NCBI GenBank assembly: GCA_950022655.1
Contig: OX465579.1
Location: 133,929,118-133,993,117 of the forward strand
Source: Alentia gelatinosa
Lineage: Eukaryota > Annelida > Polychaeta > Phyllodocida > Polynoidae
Direction: 5' to 3'
Length of the DNA: 64,000 nt
Both the position numbers and the translations under genes were made by a program. The notes beneath the pieces were generated by a model. That model was not told the DNA's origin, searched no databases, and worked only from the letters and a program-made list of their open reading frames with translations. Below are positions 12,301-22,000 of the stretch, piece by piece (position 1 is the stretch's first letter; each line of letters starts with the position of its first letter).

Positions 12301-15300
12301 GAAAATATATGATGATTTAAGCAAGATATTCCCTCAAAACCAATAGGACTAGTCTTCTTAATTAATTAATAAGGAGTCAATAAATTGGTGTTTCAAATTT
12401 CCAACATGTTTCGGTCACACGGGACCTTCATCAGGGATTGGTTTAAATATATGTAAATGTGCGTAAGCAGGTATGCATCAGATTTTACTAAAGTGCGACC
12501 GGAGATTAAAAGGTACACTGTATTGAATGATCTGATGACCGTTGGGTGCGAGCTCTATAGATAGCTTGAAAGAAATATTATCCAATGAAAATGGCTTAAG
12601 GAGATGTTAACTAATACGTCAGCAATTGCTCGAGCTGATCTGTCATCATCCTACATTGTCCTAGGGATAGAACACTTAAAAACAAATGTTGAGAAATGTT
12701 CATTCGGGCTGTAGTTCTGTAGTGAAGGCTCTCTATCATAGCTGGAAGAATTTCTTTAGAAAGAAAGATGATAACATAGCTTACCTGACAAAGGTAGATT
12801 CTGTGAAGCTTCCATTCTTGGCCTAAAGCTGTGATAGTAACATCACTGTTTTCTCCTTTCACGAACAAAGTCTGGTAAATGTATTTACTTGTAGTTCGCA
12901 ACTTCTTCCTGTAGCAGAAATTGTATTTGAATGAGTGTGAATATGTGGTATCATATTCATCTAAATTGCTATCAGAATGATAAATATCTCTAGATTATGT
13001 CACTCTGCATATCGCATTTTTAAATCAGCTACCTTTGCTAACCATTTCACTAGCTACTGTTTAGGGTATTGTAGAGCGTCTTCACTAAGTTCTTCACTTC
13101 CCAGCCATTGGTGGGCATCTAATATTGCATATCTTTTGCATCTCATTTGTGTTTGGAGATCACATTTACTCTAAACATTTATTACTACGTTTCTGCGCAC
13201 CAGACAATAATATTTTGTAATATGTTCATTGAACAATGTGTATTTCAAATTGATATAAGTGCTGATTCCACCAACACACAAGATATAGCGTATTGATATA
13301 GTCACAATTTGGTGGCCTTGCTAAATCCTAATCATATATTCATATGCATATATGCCACGATGCATCGGTCTGGTTAAGCATCTGAGCCACATTATTTTCA
13401 TGATAGATTGTGATATGTCGGCAATAGATCTTGAGGTGTCGCAGTGGTGGAGCACCAAAATAACACCACAACATTCTGAAAAAGTATACATATCATTGCG
13501 CGTGATGTATCAGAACAAAGGAGGTATGATATATCGCGACACTGTAAGATATAAAAAGATATACCACGGTAAATCAATCGTGTAGTGAAGAAAAGTACCC
13601 CTCGCTATAGATAATGAATGCTTCTTTACGAGGGCCACTCGATGAAGAGGTGACCACTGGTAGTGCTACTATCTAACACCAACTTCAGAAGTAACATATC
13701 AATATATAACAATAACAGAGATATGATCCATGAGTGACAATGCTGTTCCGGGTTTACTGATGTCATTTGCATGTGATGGCACAAACATGGATGAAAGATC
13801 CATGGTGAATAATAACACAGACTTGGATCCAAGTCAATGATGATTGTGGTTCATGGACGACTTGAGCCTGGGACGATTTGAGCCCTGGACGCCTTGAGCC
13901 TTTGTGGACGCCTTGAGCCTAACCCTTTTTGATGGCCTTGGGTCTCTAGATGTAAAAACTTTGAAAAGCACACTTAAATTGGTTTATAATCATATATACT
14001 TAACCCTAACCCTTACCCGACCCTTTTCTAACCCTAACCTGCGGATCAGAACTAAAATGGGGTAGGCTCAAGGCATCCACCTTTTCGTGCTGACAGGAGG
14101 CTCAAACAGTAAAAGGCTCAAGGCGTCCCGTCTCAATTCCCAATGATCGTATAGAATCCACAAAACTAAGGCAGTGCTCCATTACAGCGGATTGAGGGCC
14201 AATCATTTGGCAATTCGCTTTCGCATATCTAATTAGTGAGGGTTACCCGTACAGGGTTCATGGACGCCTTGAGCCCGGGACGATTCGAGCCCCTGGACGC
14301 CTTTCTGTGGACGCCTTGAGCCCACCATATGGACGCCTTGAGCCTACCCCATTTTGGTTTCCTTGAGCATCTAGATGTAAAAAACTTTGAAAAGTGTACT
14401 TATACTGGTTTATGGTCATATATCCTCAACCCTAACCCTTACCCGACCCTTTTCTAACCCTAACCCGCCAATCGGAACTAAAATGGAGTTGGCTCAAGGC
14501 GTCCGCGGGGTAGGCTCAAGGCGTCCACGTTTTCGCGCTGACAGGAGGCTCAAACAGTAAAAGGCTCAAGGCGTCCAATTCGAATGTCAGACAGCTGACC
14601 GAAATCTCAACTGACACACTCCGATGTCGGACAACTGACACACCTGCTGAGACAACTGACACAATGTCGCGCTCGCGGGAAACTCCCCAACTAAAAACGG
14701 GAAATTCGCATTTTATGTTTCGTATATCAAAATGTAAACTTATTTACAGTTTCACACATATATCAAGCTATCTATTAGTCGTTATCTGGTGTTTATACGC
14801 TAAATATTCACAGAGTCATGACCTAAGAAGTGTCCAATGTATACACGGCCGCCCTGGGCGCCCGTGTATCATTCAAACTTCGATAACTTTTGATCACAAA
14901 ATTGGATTTTTCAGATAGAAAAACATAATCAAATTAAAAGATATTTGAGGATATAATTTCTATATGTATGGCATGCATATTCACCAACTTTCATAATCTT
15001 ATTATGTTTGTTTGCTTTAGACTTTGCCATATAAAAAGACTGACACATGGGTGAGACAACTGACCAGTGAGACAACTGACACACTGTTTTTACGTATGTC
15101 ACTTGTCTTGTGTCAGTTGAGATTTTGGTCAGTTGTCCCGCCCCCTCCAATTCCCAACCCGGCCCAGTCTGGGGGACAGGGCCGGATACACTGGCTAGGT
15201 AAACAGTAATTCTGGCTAGTGGTGACAACGAAACCGTGACAGCGTACACACATTGTAGGACAAACAGAGTTTCTCTGACTAGATCTAGTGTTGTTAAATC

Positions 15301-15802
15301 TAGTCTCTACAGAACATAAAGCCCAGGTCTAGCGGCCAAGCACGGACTTGGGATTTTAAGTTTGCCAAAATTCAGGTAATTTGTGTTGTCGATTGATTCT
15401 CCACAAAAGGTAGTTCAGATGCCATCTGGCGCTTGAGGACAATTCAGTAATGCCCAGGGAAAATCTAAAATAAGAATTGCTTGTGAATTGCTTGTCTCTA
15501 AGAAATTAAGTCACACGGAGTGCAATCTACCAAATAACCAGAGGGTCTCTACAGGTGCCGTGAGTGTCTGCACAACAGTCAACGGGAGTCAACACCCACT
15601 GCTTGCCCAAGTAGTGTTCTCCTCAACTTGGCTCAAGTACAAGTTTCATCGGTCGTTTCAGCCAGTTGAGACAGACTCACTTTTTTGGAGTGTTCAGTTC
15701 GTTTTGAAGTTGTTCTTCCTCATTTTCATCATCTTCTAATTTACGTTTCAATCCTTTGTTTGATTCTGCAATTGCAGGTTGTGTTGACCAAGTACTTCCC
15801 AT
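232..15802 (-). CDS. GMCL1: Germ cell-less BTB-BACK protein gene, 5' nine exons (3' end beyond window)
   Basis: Nine minus-strand exons join in phase: 15802-15681, 12908-12785, 4217-4121, 3722-3578, 2908-2777, 1992-1908, 1793-1709, 860-699 and 301-232, giving about 340 codons. The product has an acidic N-terminus with a KRK cluster, then the motif KYIYQTLF..GENSDV and a BTB domain (exons 2-4, including FSSMFSGSW and LDGLIQQC). A BACK region follows (YGLQIVQQSCIEWLEKNL, FVIQVEMDIY), then the family-specific FLETEPGRPY and LLPVYRDQWHQLL blocks. Vertebrate GMCL1 is about 515 aa, so roughly the last quarter is outside. The family acts as a CUL3 substrate adaptor and localises to the nuclear envelope in Drosophila and mammals. 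Residue 2 is Gly and residue 6 is Ser, which fits an N-myristoylation pattern (inference). Introns 1 and 2 are 2.8 and 8.6 kb and repeat-rich. It shares a 180-bp promoter interval with MAD2L1. Confidence 0.93.
699..860 (-). CDS. GMCL1: GMCL1 exon 8
   Basis: It encodes QRAFLETEPGRPYGEVFRGL and LRLWHVMNDATSAKILEEDL; the FLETE block is diagnostic of the family. Two in-phase acceptors are possible, with the exon starting at 860 or at 839. The donor is gtatgt. Confidence 0.9.
892..917. repeat. (TA)n microsatellite
   Basis: Alternating TA run in GMCL1 intron 7. Confidence 0.95.
1268..1300 (+). other. Hammerhead-ribozyme-like motif, degenerate (copy 1)
   Basis: CTGATGA, then a GATTG/CAGTC hairpin with AAA loop, then GAAAC and ATGTC: the order of a hammerhead core. 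Extra bases sit between the core boxes and stem II. Stem I is only partial (one C-G pair, then CAAA/TTTG across an internal loop). Confidence 0.45.
1421..1454 (+). other. Hammerhead-ribozyme-like motif, core mutated (copy 2)
   Basis: CTGAAAA, a perfect 6-bp stem GACTTC/GAAGTC with ATAC loop, then GAAAC and GTGTC. The second G of the CTGANGA box is A, which should inactivate a hammerhead. It lies 153 bp after a similar motif in the same orientation. Confidence 0.4.
1709..1793 (-). CDS. GMCL1: GMCL1 exon 7
   Basis: Acceptor ggttacag, donor gtgagt. It encodes WTFLQITDIWNGSFKDLLIE and SENFFKAQ, matching the WMFLQLVPSWNGS region of vertebrate GMCL1. Confidence 0.9.
1908..1992 (-). CDS. GMCL1: GMCL1 exon 6
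   Basis: Acceptor gcaacag, donor gtgagt. It encodes SELMTQIITSPDLFVIQVEM and DIYSLLKK, matching the QVEMD segment of GMCL1. The start is fixed by phase with exon 5 and by the donor. The exon is too short to appear as a long open frame. Confidence 0.9.
2777..2908 (-). CDS. GMCL1: GMCL1 exon 5
   Basis: Acceptor tttgtag, donor gtacac. It encodes HYHAAAMTYGLQIVQQSC and IEWLEKNLLPSQSVTLL, the start of the BACK domain. It leaves two bases that complete Ser with exon 6. Confidence 0.92.
3578..3722 (-). CDS. GMCL1: GMCL1 exon 4
   Basis: Acceptor ttttcag, donor gtaagt. It encodes IAFGSLYQDDVMITPS and LLGLDGLIQQCANIM, the BTB C-terminal helices in their family-specific form. Confidence 0.94.
4121..4217 (-). 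CDS. GMCL1: GMCL1 exon 3
   Basis: Acceptor cgtcag, donor gtgagg. It encodes SDYFSSMFSGSWRESEQK and SIPDDNID, the middle of the BTB fold. It ends one base into a codon. Confidence 0.92.
4453..5895 (+). pseudogene. Reverse transcriptase ORF of the non-LTR element (main fragment)
   Basis: 480 codons, open, with the RT fingers and palm and the catalytic Asp pair in YADDT. The reading frame is lost about 10 residues after YADD; the thumb continues in another frame from about 5870. This is a broken copy of a transposon protein, not a host gene. Confidence 0.85.
4453..6915 (+). mobile_element. Non-LTR retrotransposon (CR1/L2/Jockey-like), 5'-truncated, frameshifted
   Basis: An open frame at 4453-5895 encodes a reverse transcriptase: RPISLLPLPSK, KQHGFRPGHST, TYIDFKKAFDTI, GVPQGSILGPLLF and the catalytic YADD at 5854-5865. 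A frameshift near 5870 moves the thumb (NIQLDLNNLSLWCDRNSL, YKYLGVTMDRN) to the next frame. At least two more shifts follow, near 6265 and 6400, before the usual C-terminal tail (KGPQIWNSQAPELR to about 6657). No endonuclease domain is seen upstream, so the copy is 5'-truncated. It ends in an A-rich tail at 6891-6915. It lies antisense to GMCL1 in intron 2. The clade within the CR1/L2/Jockey group is not certain. Confidence 0.88.
7571..8830 (+). pseudogene. Penelope-like ORF with internal deletion of the RT domain
   Basis: 419 codons. The first half is proline-rich, then divergent. Residues 319-335 (IVIKPADKGGKLVILNR) begin the RT domain of Penelope elements. The frame passes at once to CIRGIPYGQFLRLRRICTNE, which in intact elements lies after the catalytic palm, so a few hundred codons are absent. 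The product cannot polymerise. Confidence 0.75.
9263..9974. mobile_element. CAGGGATG-family MITE, copy 1 (712 bp)
   Basis: Terminal inverted repeats CAGGGATGCAAGTT and its complement, flanked by the 6-bp duplication CAACTC (9257-9262 and 9975-9980). Next to the right end is the palindrome CCGTCAATTGACGG. It is inserted within the GIY-YIG coding region of a Penelope-like element. Confidence 0.9.
9975..10155 (+). pseudogene. Penelope GIY-YIG C-terminal fragment
   Basis: After the MITE the frame continues HHMGLDDVTIHIVDF, RDLLEFNWIQRLHTNAPVGL and NVMDP, the conserved tail of Penelope endonucleases. A homologous but separate copy lies at 36092-35921 on the minus strand. Confidence 0.8.
11547..11813. 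mobile_element. CAGGGATG-family MITE, copy 2 (267 bp)
   Basis: Left end CAGGGATGTCAGTT, right end AACTGTCATCCCTG, near-perfect inverted repeats. Both ends are flanked by the 6-bp duplication AGAATT (11541-11546, 11814-11819). The interior is AT-rich with no coding sequence. Confidence 0.88.
12201..12292 (-). repeat. tRNA-derived SINE-like head
   Basis: On the minus strand, TAGCTCAGTGAG (12282-12271) fits a Pol III A box, and GGTTAGAGTC (12227-12218) fits a B box with one change. Between them TGGA/TCCA can pair as an anticodon stem. The spacing is longer than in a normal tRNA, so this is a SINE remnant, not a functional tRNA. Confidence 0.5.
12402..12434 (-). ncRNA. Hammerhead-ribozyme-like motif (copy 3)
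   Basis: Minus strand reads CTGATGA, A, GGTC/GACC stem with CCGTGT loop, GAAAC, ATGTT. Stem I begins with TCC/GGA, followed after small internal loops by AAA/TTT. The core boxes are intact. One extra A lies before stem II, and helix III is minimal. Confidence 0.55.
12785..12908 (-). CDS. GMCL1: GMCL1 exon 2
   Basis: Acceptor ctacag, donor gtaagc. It encodes KKLRTTSKYIYQTLF and GENSDVTITALGQEWKLHR, the start of the BTB domain, and ends in phase 0 at CQ. Confidence 0.93.
13850..14577. repeat. Foldback repeat, two tandem units, with telomere-like cores
   Basis: Two homologous units (about 13850-14128 and 14250-14577). Each opens with copies of GGACGCCTTGAGCC and closes with the inverse, GGCTCAAGGCGTCC, so each can form a hairpin. 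Each has in the middle a run of CCCTAA-type hexamers (about 14000-14040 and 14428-14466). Located in GMCL1 intron 1. Confidence 0.8.
14585..15146. repeat. Foldback element with GACAACTGACAC repeats
   Basis: The left arm has several copies of GACAACTGACACA and the segment GAAATCTCAACTGACAC. The right arm (about 15040-15146) holds the inverse, GTGTCAGTTGAGATTTTGGTC. The interior is AT-rich with no coding sequence. Confidence 0.75.
15681..15802 (-). CDS. GMCL1: GMCL1 exon 1 (start codon)
   Basis: Starts with MGSTWST. The acidic stretch LEDDENEEEQ and the end NTPKK match the N-terminal tail of vertebrate germ cell-less proteins. The donor is gtgagt after two bases of a Lys codon, and exon 2 supplies the third base. 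Confidence 0.88.
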
Positions 15803-15982
15803 CTTTGAAATCTGAACTTTTAACAGACTAACTTTCTAACGATCCAAAAGCGTTGTTTACGTCGCCATTTTGGAAAAGCCTCGGGACGACTTCCGGAAAG
15901 GAGGCGCTGCAGTCGCTAACCTATTTTTTGACCAATCAGAAGTTTAGCTCTCAGTCGGGCCGCCAAAGCGCAAAATTTCAAG
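15803..15982. promoter_or_regulatory. Probable bidirectional promoter of GMCL1 and MAD2L1
   Basis: This 180-bp interval separates the two divergent start codons. It has no clear TATA box. Visible sites are a CCAAT box (15932-15936), an ETS-type ACTTCCGGAA (15889-15898), a YY1-like GCCATTTTGG (15864-15873) and TTTCAA, the complement of the cell-cycle CHR element TTTGAA, just before the MAD2L1 start codon. The start itself lies in CAAGATGGCC, another YY1-like match. Site functions are inferred from vertebrate cell-cycle promoters. Confidence 0.65.
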
Positions 15983-16055
15983 ATGGCCAACACGAAACAA
16001 GCATCGAAAAATATCACCCTGAAAGGGTCAACGGACACCGTAGCAGAATTTTTCA
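15983..16055 (+). CDS. MAD2L1: MAD2L1 exon 1 (start codon)
   Basis: It encodes MANTKQASKNITLKGSTDTV plus AEFF and one base. The donor is gtaagt. The start codon sits in a strong context (aagATGG). Confidence 0.93.
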
Positions 16056-19000
16056 GTAAGTAGTATCGAGATTATACATTGTAATCAACCGATAGATCGC
16101 CATAGTACATGTAAGTGCAGAATGTGTTTCTTATTTCAGAGACATTATATTAGAGGGACGTCAGACACATGTCACTAGATCTAGACGAGTAGAAGTAGTA
16201 TAGTCTAGATTCTAGTCACTCACTGGCTCAGCAAGCCTCACTCGGAATGTGCGGTCAACAATAGATACCCGTCTTTCAGTTATCACTTACCCTCATGCCT
16301 TGACTAATTCGCATTTGTTTAGTACACTTCTAGTCGTGGCGACCCAAACAGTACTTCCCGTACTCACCCAACATCTTCATTGAGGCAGGGCTGTTTTTTG
16401 TTGTTGCCGTGTTGTTTCTTTTAGTTTTACTAAGTTTTAGCTTTTTAAGATTTAATTCATTCAGGAAGTTCGTATACTTAAATTTTTGCGGTCTACCCCT
16501 TAACCCAAAAGACAATGCTCTTATTGGATTCCTTCATTAGGGAGCATTCATTAATTATGGCTGGGGGGCCCAGTTTTTTTAATACTGACCTGTCAAAAAA
16601 AAAGTTGCCCCCCCCCCTTGGAATACCAAAAAAAATACCCCCCCCCCCCCCTGGCCTTTCTTATCATAACGCTTTCCTTCTTTACCTTAGAACAAAACCT
16701 GTTACATTCAGTCATTTGTCAAAATCTTGACAAAAAGCTTGGTGGCTAAGTGGTCAAGTATGGGAGGTCATGGGTTGAAACCCTAATACCAAAGACTTAC
16801 ACAAAAATGTTACCCACTGCCCATGCTGCTTAACACCTGCCATTAGAATGAGGAGTAATTAAGGTGCTAGGGCCCTAGTGAAAGAATGGCTGTACCGCCA
16901 AATTTGATGATTGTACACACAATAGTCCCTTCATAAAAATTGCTTGAAAATGAAAAGAAAGTAACAAGTAGCAAATAAACATCTGTTGTTGACAGAACAA
17001 CGTCAATGAAAAAAGATTGGGGAGTCTGGAGCAGGACTGAAACACAGGCACAGGCAAATGCTTGAAGTGTGATAGCATCAAGCACAATGCCAACTGGTTG
17101 AAGTAGGCTGACCTACTATATGATGCTAGGATGGCAGTTTGAGTTGATGCTCCTAGTCTCTATAGTTGTAAGATTCTGCTAATGTTCTAACTTGAAAACC
17201 GGGATGTACCCCCTGCCAAATTGAGGCTGTAGTTGGCAGCTAGCAGACATGCCAAAAGCCCCCATCTCTCCTGTACCCATATAATCAATCATTAAACTTG
17301 ACTACCTAGAACCTAATTCTCAATGAAGTCACTTATTGAGACTTGGTTGTTCACATTCAAATATCCAGCAGCAACTGCTTTCTTGATTTGTGACATCAGT
17401 TGGTAGTCATCAGGCTCCATTGCAGGACCTTAATGGACCTTCACGGTTTCTTGAATCAGTATCATTCACATGCAAATATGGATTTAAGGGCAATTTGTTA
17501 TAGTCTGGCATGGTGTGAGGGATCTGTGGTATGAGTGGATCAATCCATGGTGTGGCAATACAGAAGGAAGTACCTTTTTTGCATGTAGAACCTCAAAGTA
17601 CTCAATGTAGAGCTCTCAATAAAGAGTTTTCTTTGCTCATAGTGCTCTTCCATAAATATGGTAATCTTATTGAAATAAGCAGCAACGGGTATTTTGTAGC
17701 ACTTGATGATGTAGTAAATGCCCCTACTTCATCAATGTTGAAGAAAAAACTAATGATCTTGTGAGACTGTATTTATTCTGGGACAAATGCACTAGTATTT
17801 GTCCATTGTTGTCTCCCTCCACATCAGTCTGTCAGACTAAGGGAGGGTGTACACCCATCTCCCAGTAGAGAAACGGGACCGTAACCATAGACACTGAACT
17901 TCAGGGAGTGATACAACTATGGTTACCTTGTGTGTTAATCATTACTATGGTAGTACAACTAAGCTGATTTCTTTTGATATGACATGAATGCATTTCATTA
18001 CAAATATCAATTCTTTTCATTGAACACAAATATGGGAGTCTGGCTCATTGTTTAGATAAAAACGTCGACCCCTGGCAGAAAGTGAAAGAAATTTTGGCCA
18101 CCACATGGGAATACCTAAAAAAAGTCCCCCCCCCCCCCCCTCCTTGGAATACCAAAAAAATGTCGTTCCCCCCCCCCCCCCCCCCCGCTTGGAATGCCCA
18201 AAATAAATTTGGGCTCCCCCCCCCCTGGCCATAATCAATGAACGCCCCCTTAGATCTATTACATAAAGTTGGCACACAGTACATAGTCTTGAGAAGCTCC
18301 AGACAGCCAGAGAGCACATGCGCTTATTCCGTATTACAGAAAAGAACTTCCTTGGTTCTATGTAATCCTGTCAATGTCAGTGCATGTTCCTGCTCAGTGA
18401 TGTATAACTGTAGGTCCTTTGGAAAGATAAATACTCCTATTTTGTCCCTATGTGTCACTTTTGGGGTATTTCCTCATAAAGAGGGTGCTTCACCAAACAC
18501 ATGCTCTACAGGTGGGTTTCTAGCCTTCAGCTGACGTTGTTCGCCAGGGCCGGCCACCCAGCCGCCACTAACTCTGCAAAATCCCCGTGCTGTTCCAACC
18601 CACCTAAATCTAGCCATGCCAACGACCACAAGACACACACACACCGCCCGGCATACGCCAAGCCAGTGCTTCCACCAAGCCAAGCAGTGCCAGTGAGGCA
18701 ATGAAGACGCAGCAGGTATACTGCTGTTGTCTGGTGGACGTTGGGAGCACTAACATAATAGCCGAGTTTCCCATTCATTCAACAGGGGGGCACCATGGTG
18801 CCACCCTCTGTCGTGTGGGGAACTGAGAAAGCCTCAAAATATGTCAAGTTATTTGGGCATCTGTAAGTAGCGATTTCCTCAGTTGATGATCAAATATTCC
18901 CAGTTGATCATTATATGTGTAGCGGTCGCTGACTTGAGGACAGCCTACCCTTGGAAAGATTGTACATGTATATACCTTCCTGGCGATATACCGCCCTATG

Positions 19001-22000
19001 TGCAATTACATAGGTCGGTTCTATATTTTCGGTGTGTAGGGGGACAAACCTATTCACACAAAACTAGACTCCTCAAGTTTAATAAACAATGGATGTTTAT
19101 TGAAGCCACTTCCCAAAGTGATCCCGGTCAGATCACAACCAAAGTACAGTACCTTAGCACAGGTGTGTCAAGTAAAGCCTGGGAAGCTTATCTTGATACC
19201 GGAGTACCAGACTCGCCTAACCACCGAGAGGGTTCAGAGAAACCCAGCAAATGAAGATTCAAGGATTCACTCTTCTCAGAGAGAACGCACAAGAATGCCT
19301 GCCGACCAACTGCAAACCTGGTTTATATACCAGCCAAATTACGTAAGCCGCGCGACCCCATAACACTTACATGCACTGGTTCACCCAAATCACTACACAG
19401 CAGGGACTGACATCCCGCAACCCTCTTTTGAAGAGCGGAATAAACCACTACTAGACTGACCTGACCCCTACATATGCAGCTAAACCACCTAGATTTCCAA
19501 ACTGACTTGTCAACAAGGCTACCCACAATGCCCTTATTGGACATCTGCCATTTTGTAATCCCCCGCCTCTGATATAGAGTTAACAAACACTGGCTGTTCT
19601 ATTATTTTGAATGAATGCAAAGGTAAGAAATCAGTCATTTTACTGCATTTTGTCTCAGGAAACTGTCTACTACAATATCGAAAAGATTCAACCTTTATTT
19701 ATATTCTAAACTGTTGCTGAGCTGAACTCTAACAATTTGTAGGACTTGTAAGGCTTAGGCTCTATCAGGGTGCTCCCTGACTGTCCGCACCACTAGGCAG
19801 TCATAGCCTCTTGGACTAACAGTACACTGTGTACAGTACTACGGGATAAGTTGACACAGTTAGATGTTGCCCGTGCTCTATCACAGGAGAGAGGGATAAC
19901 GTTATTTAATAGGGGATCGAGACACTTTAGAACATGTGGGAGACAGCAGCAAAGTCCAAAGCAGAAATGCAGGATATATCTCATGAACAGAGACAAATGC
20001 CTCTGAGCATGCTACATATTGCAAAGAGAAAATAACAAGATTAGGTGTTGTTCTGCAGGAACAAAGTAGTCCGAAGAACTCTTAAGAACATTTAGTCAGA
20101 GAGCACCCATATCCTGTTCAGGCATGGAGAAAACACGCTTCCCTTTCTATAGGTATTTTGTCAATGTCAGTGTGTGTTCAGGCACCTTTACCTTCAAAGA
20201 TATCTTATGAGTGATTTGAGAAACAACAAATATTTTATTCCTTTTTGTCAATTAATGGGCAATTTTGCCGAGACATATTTAAAAAATCAACAACATGTCA
20301 ACCATATTGAAAACAGTGATTGAGGTTAAACCAGGCAGTTGACTTACCCCTATCGCTAACACGACCACACTAAAGAGAGTTGGGTCTTGCGCTTTCGAGT
20401 CGCGCGCTTTGGTGTCCGACCCCGTTTTTTCTAACGCTGTTGTCATAACCGGAAGAGGAAATTACACAACATATTGAAAACAGTGATCATGGCGCAACCC
20501 TGTGTCATTTGGGATAACTGAAAAGGCCTCAAAATCTTTTAAGCTAATTGGGTATAGGTATTAAAGTAGCAATTTCTTCAGTTGATGATCTCCCTCATTA
20601 TAAACAGCTAAAGGCTGTGCTCCATTACAGCGGATTGAGGGCTGATCATTAGCCGACCATTTGACGTTATGTCAATCGCAGGTGTATAGGGAGCCAAAGT
20701 GAAACCGATGCAACCACAGATAGCCGGTAAAAAATACTATTTCCGGGTATAGGCGCTCAGTACTTTAACTATGTAGGTTCAAGATTATATGTGTCATTCT
20801 CCAATCTTTTAGATCCAAATTTTTAATAAACTTAACAACTGTCATCGTAGTTTCGAGACAGAGTTATTCAGAGACGATAGTTATAAACTTTACTTCAAAA
20901 GTAACAAACGGGACCAAAAACAAAAGTCTAGCCTCAAACCCCCATAGCTTTAGCACTAGGCCTCGTTCTTACTGGCCACCGGAAATGGTGTTTTGTAGGT
21001 GGGTATCTGTGGTTTCAGCGGTTTCACTTTGGCTCCCTATTGCCTCCCATTCCTGGTAGTGGAGCTTGAGTAGAGTCAGGATCGTGACCATTGGTGCATA
21101 CTCGACTAGCGATTGCAAAAGTATCTCCACCGCTTCCTGAGTATTTATTTCTCTGATCGTGGTACATTCCCCGTACACTCATACCATGAGCCCAATTCAG
21201 AGGCAAATACCATGTTTTTAGCTTGGTTTTTACAGCTCATGATGCAGCCAACGTTCACCAAACGGCATGACAGTCGGCGCTGGTTTGTAGGGATCTGCGC
21301 TATCATAAATATGGAGTCCAATGGAGCAAGTGCTCCGAACCAGCGCCAATTGGGGAGAGACTGACAAAAACAATTCGTGTGGGAGTGCAGTAATAATGGA
21401 ACCTCACAGAAGAGTGGGAATATATTTGCAAGAAGAATACGGTGCAATCTGGTGAAGAACGGGTAGAGAATTGGAGGAGAACATGAATCGGCACAGTAGA
21501 GCACTGTCTTTAACACACCTAGATTCCTAAAGTGACTTCAACAAGGCTACCTACTATGCCCTCACTTCCTACATCCGCTATTTAGTTCCTCTGGGTTCCC
21601 GCCCTGACAGTTCATTGTGTGGGAACTAAAAGCATTGGAAACCATTTGCGTGTGCTAGGGAAGAACCCCATACAAATTCAGAAAGAATAGGTCTACAATC
21701 ATAATCGAATAGCAAAAAAGGTTGGCCCTACCCCGTGGATATACAAAAAAAATACCCCCAGCCTTTGACAATTCTATGATAATAGTGCTTAAAACTTGTC
21801 AGTAATGCGAAGATTTTGTCTCCTTGGTGTTGGAAAATAGGGGATTTTATGATTCTCATCTCACCCTTTGCAAAAATAGGCACGATTCCACCAACCCCAA
21901 GGGTAGTACTAGATGAGTGGAGATAAAATATTGTTATAGATTGTTTAATCTCATTTACCTTTTATATACATAAACTTAAGACTGCCCCTTGAGAGCATGT

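Larger units (their letters stand above)
4218..12784. other. GMCL1 intron 2, repeat-filled
   Basis: An 8.6-kb intron holding the non-LTR element, the Penelope-like element, two CAGGGATG MITEs, a tRNA-like SINE head and a hammerhead-like motif. I see no host coding sequence at 10230-11540 or 11820-12200; a G-run lies at about 11195. Confidence 0.8.
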
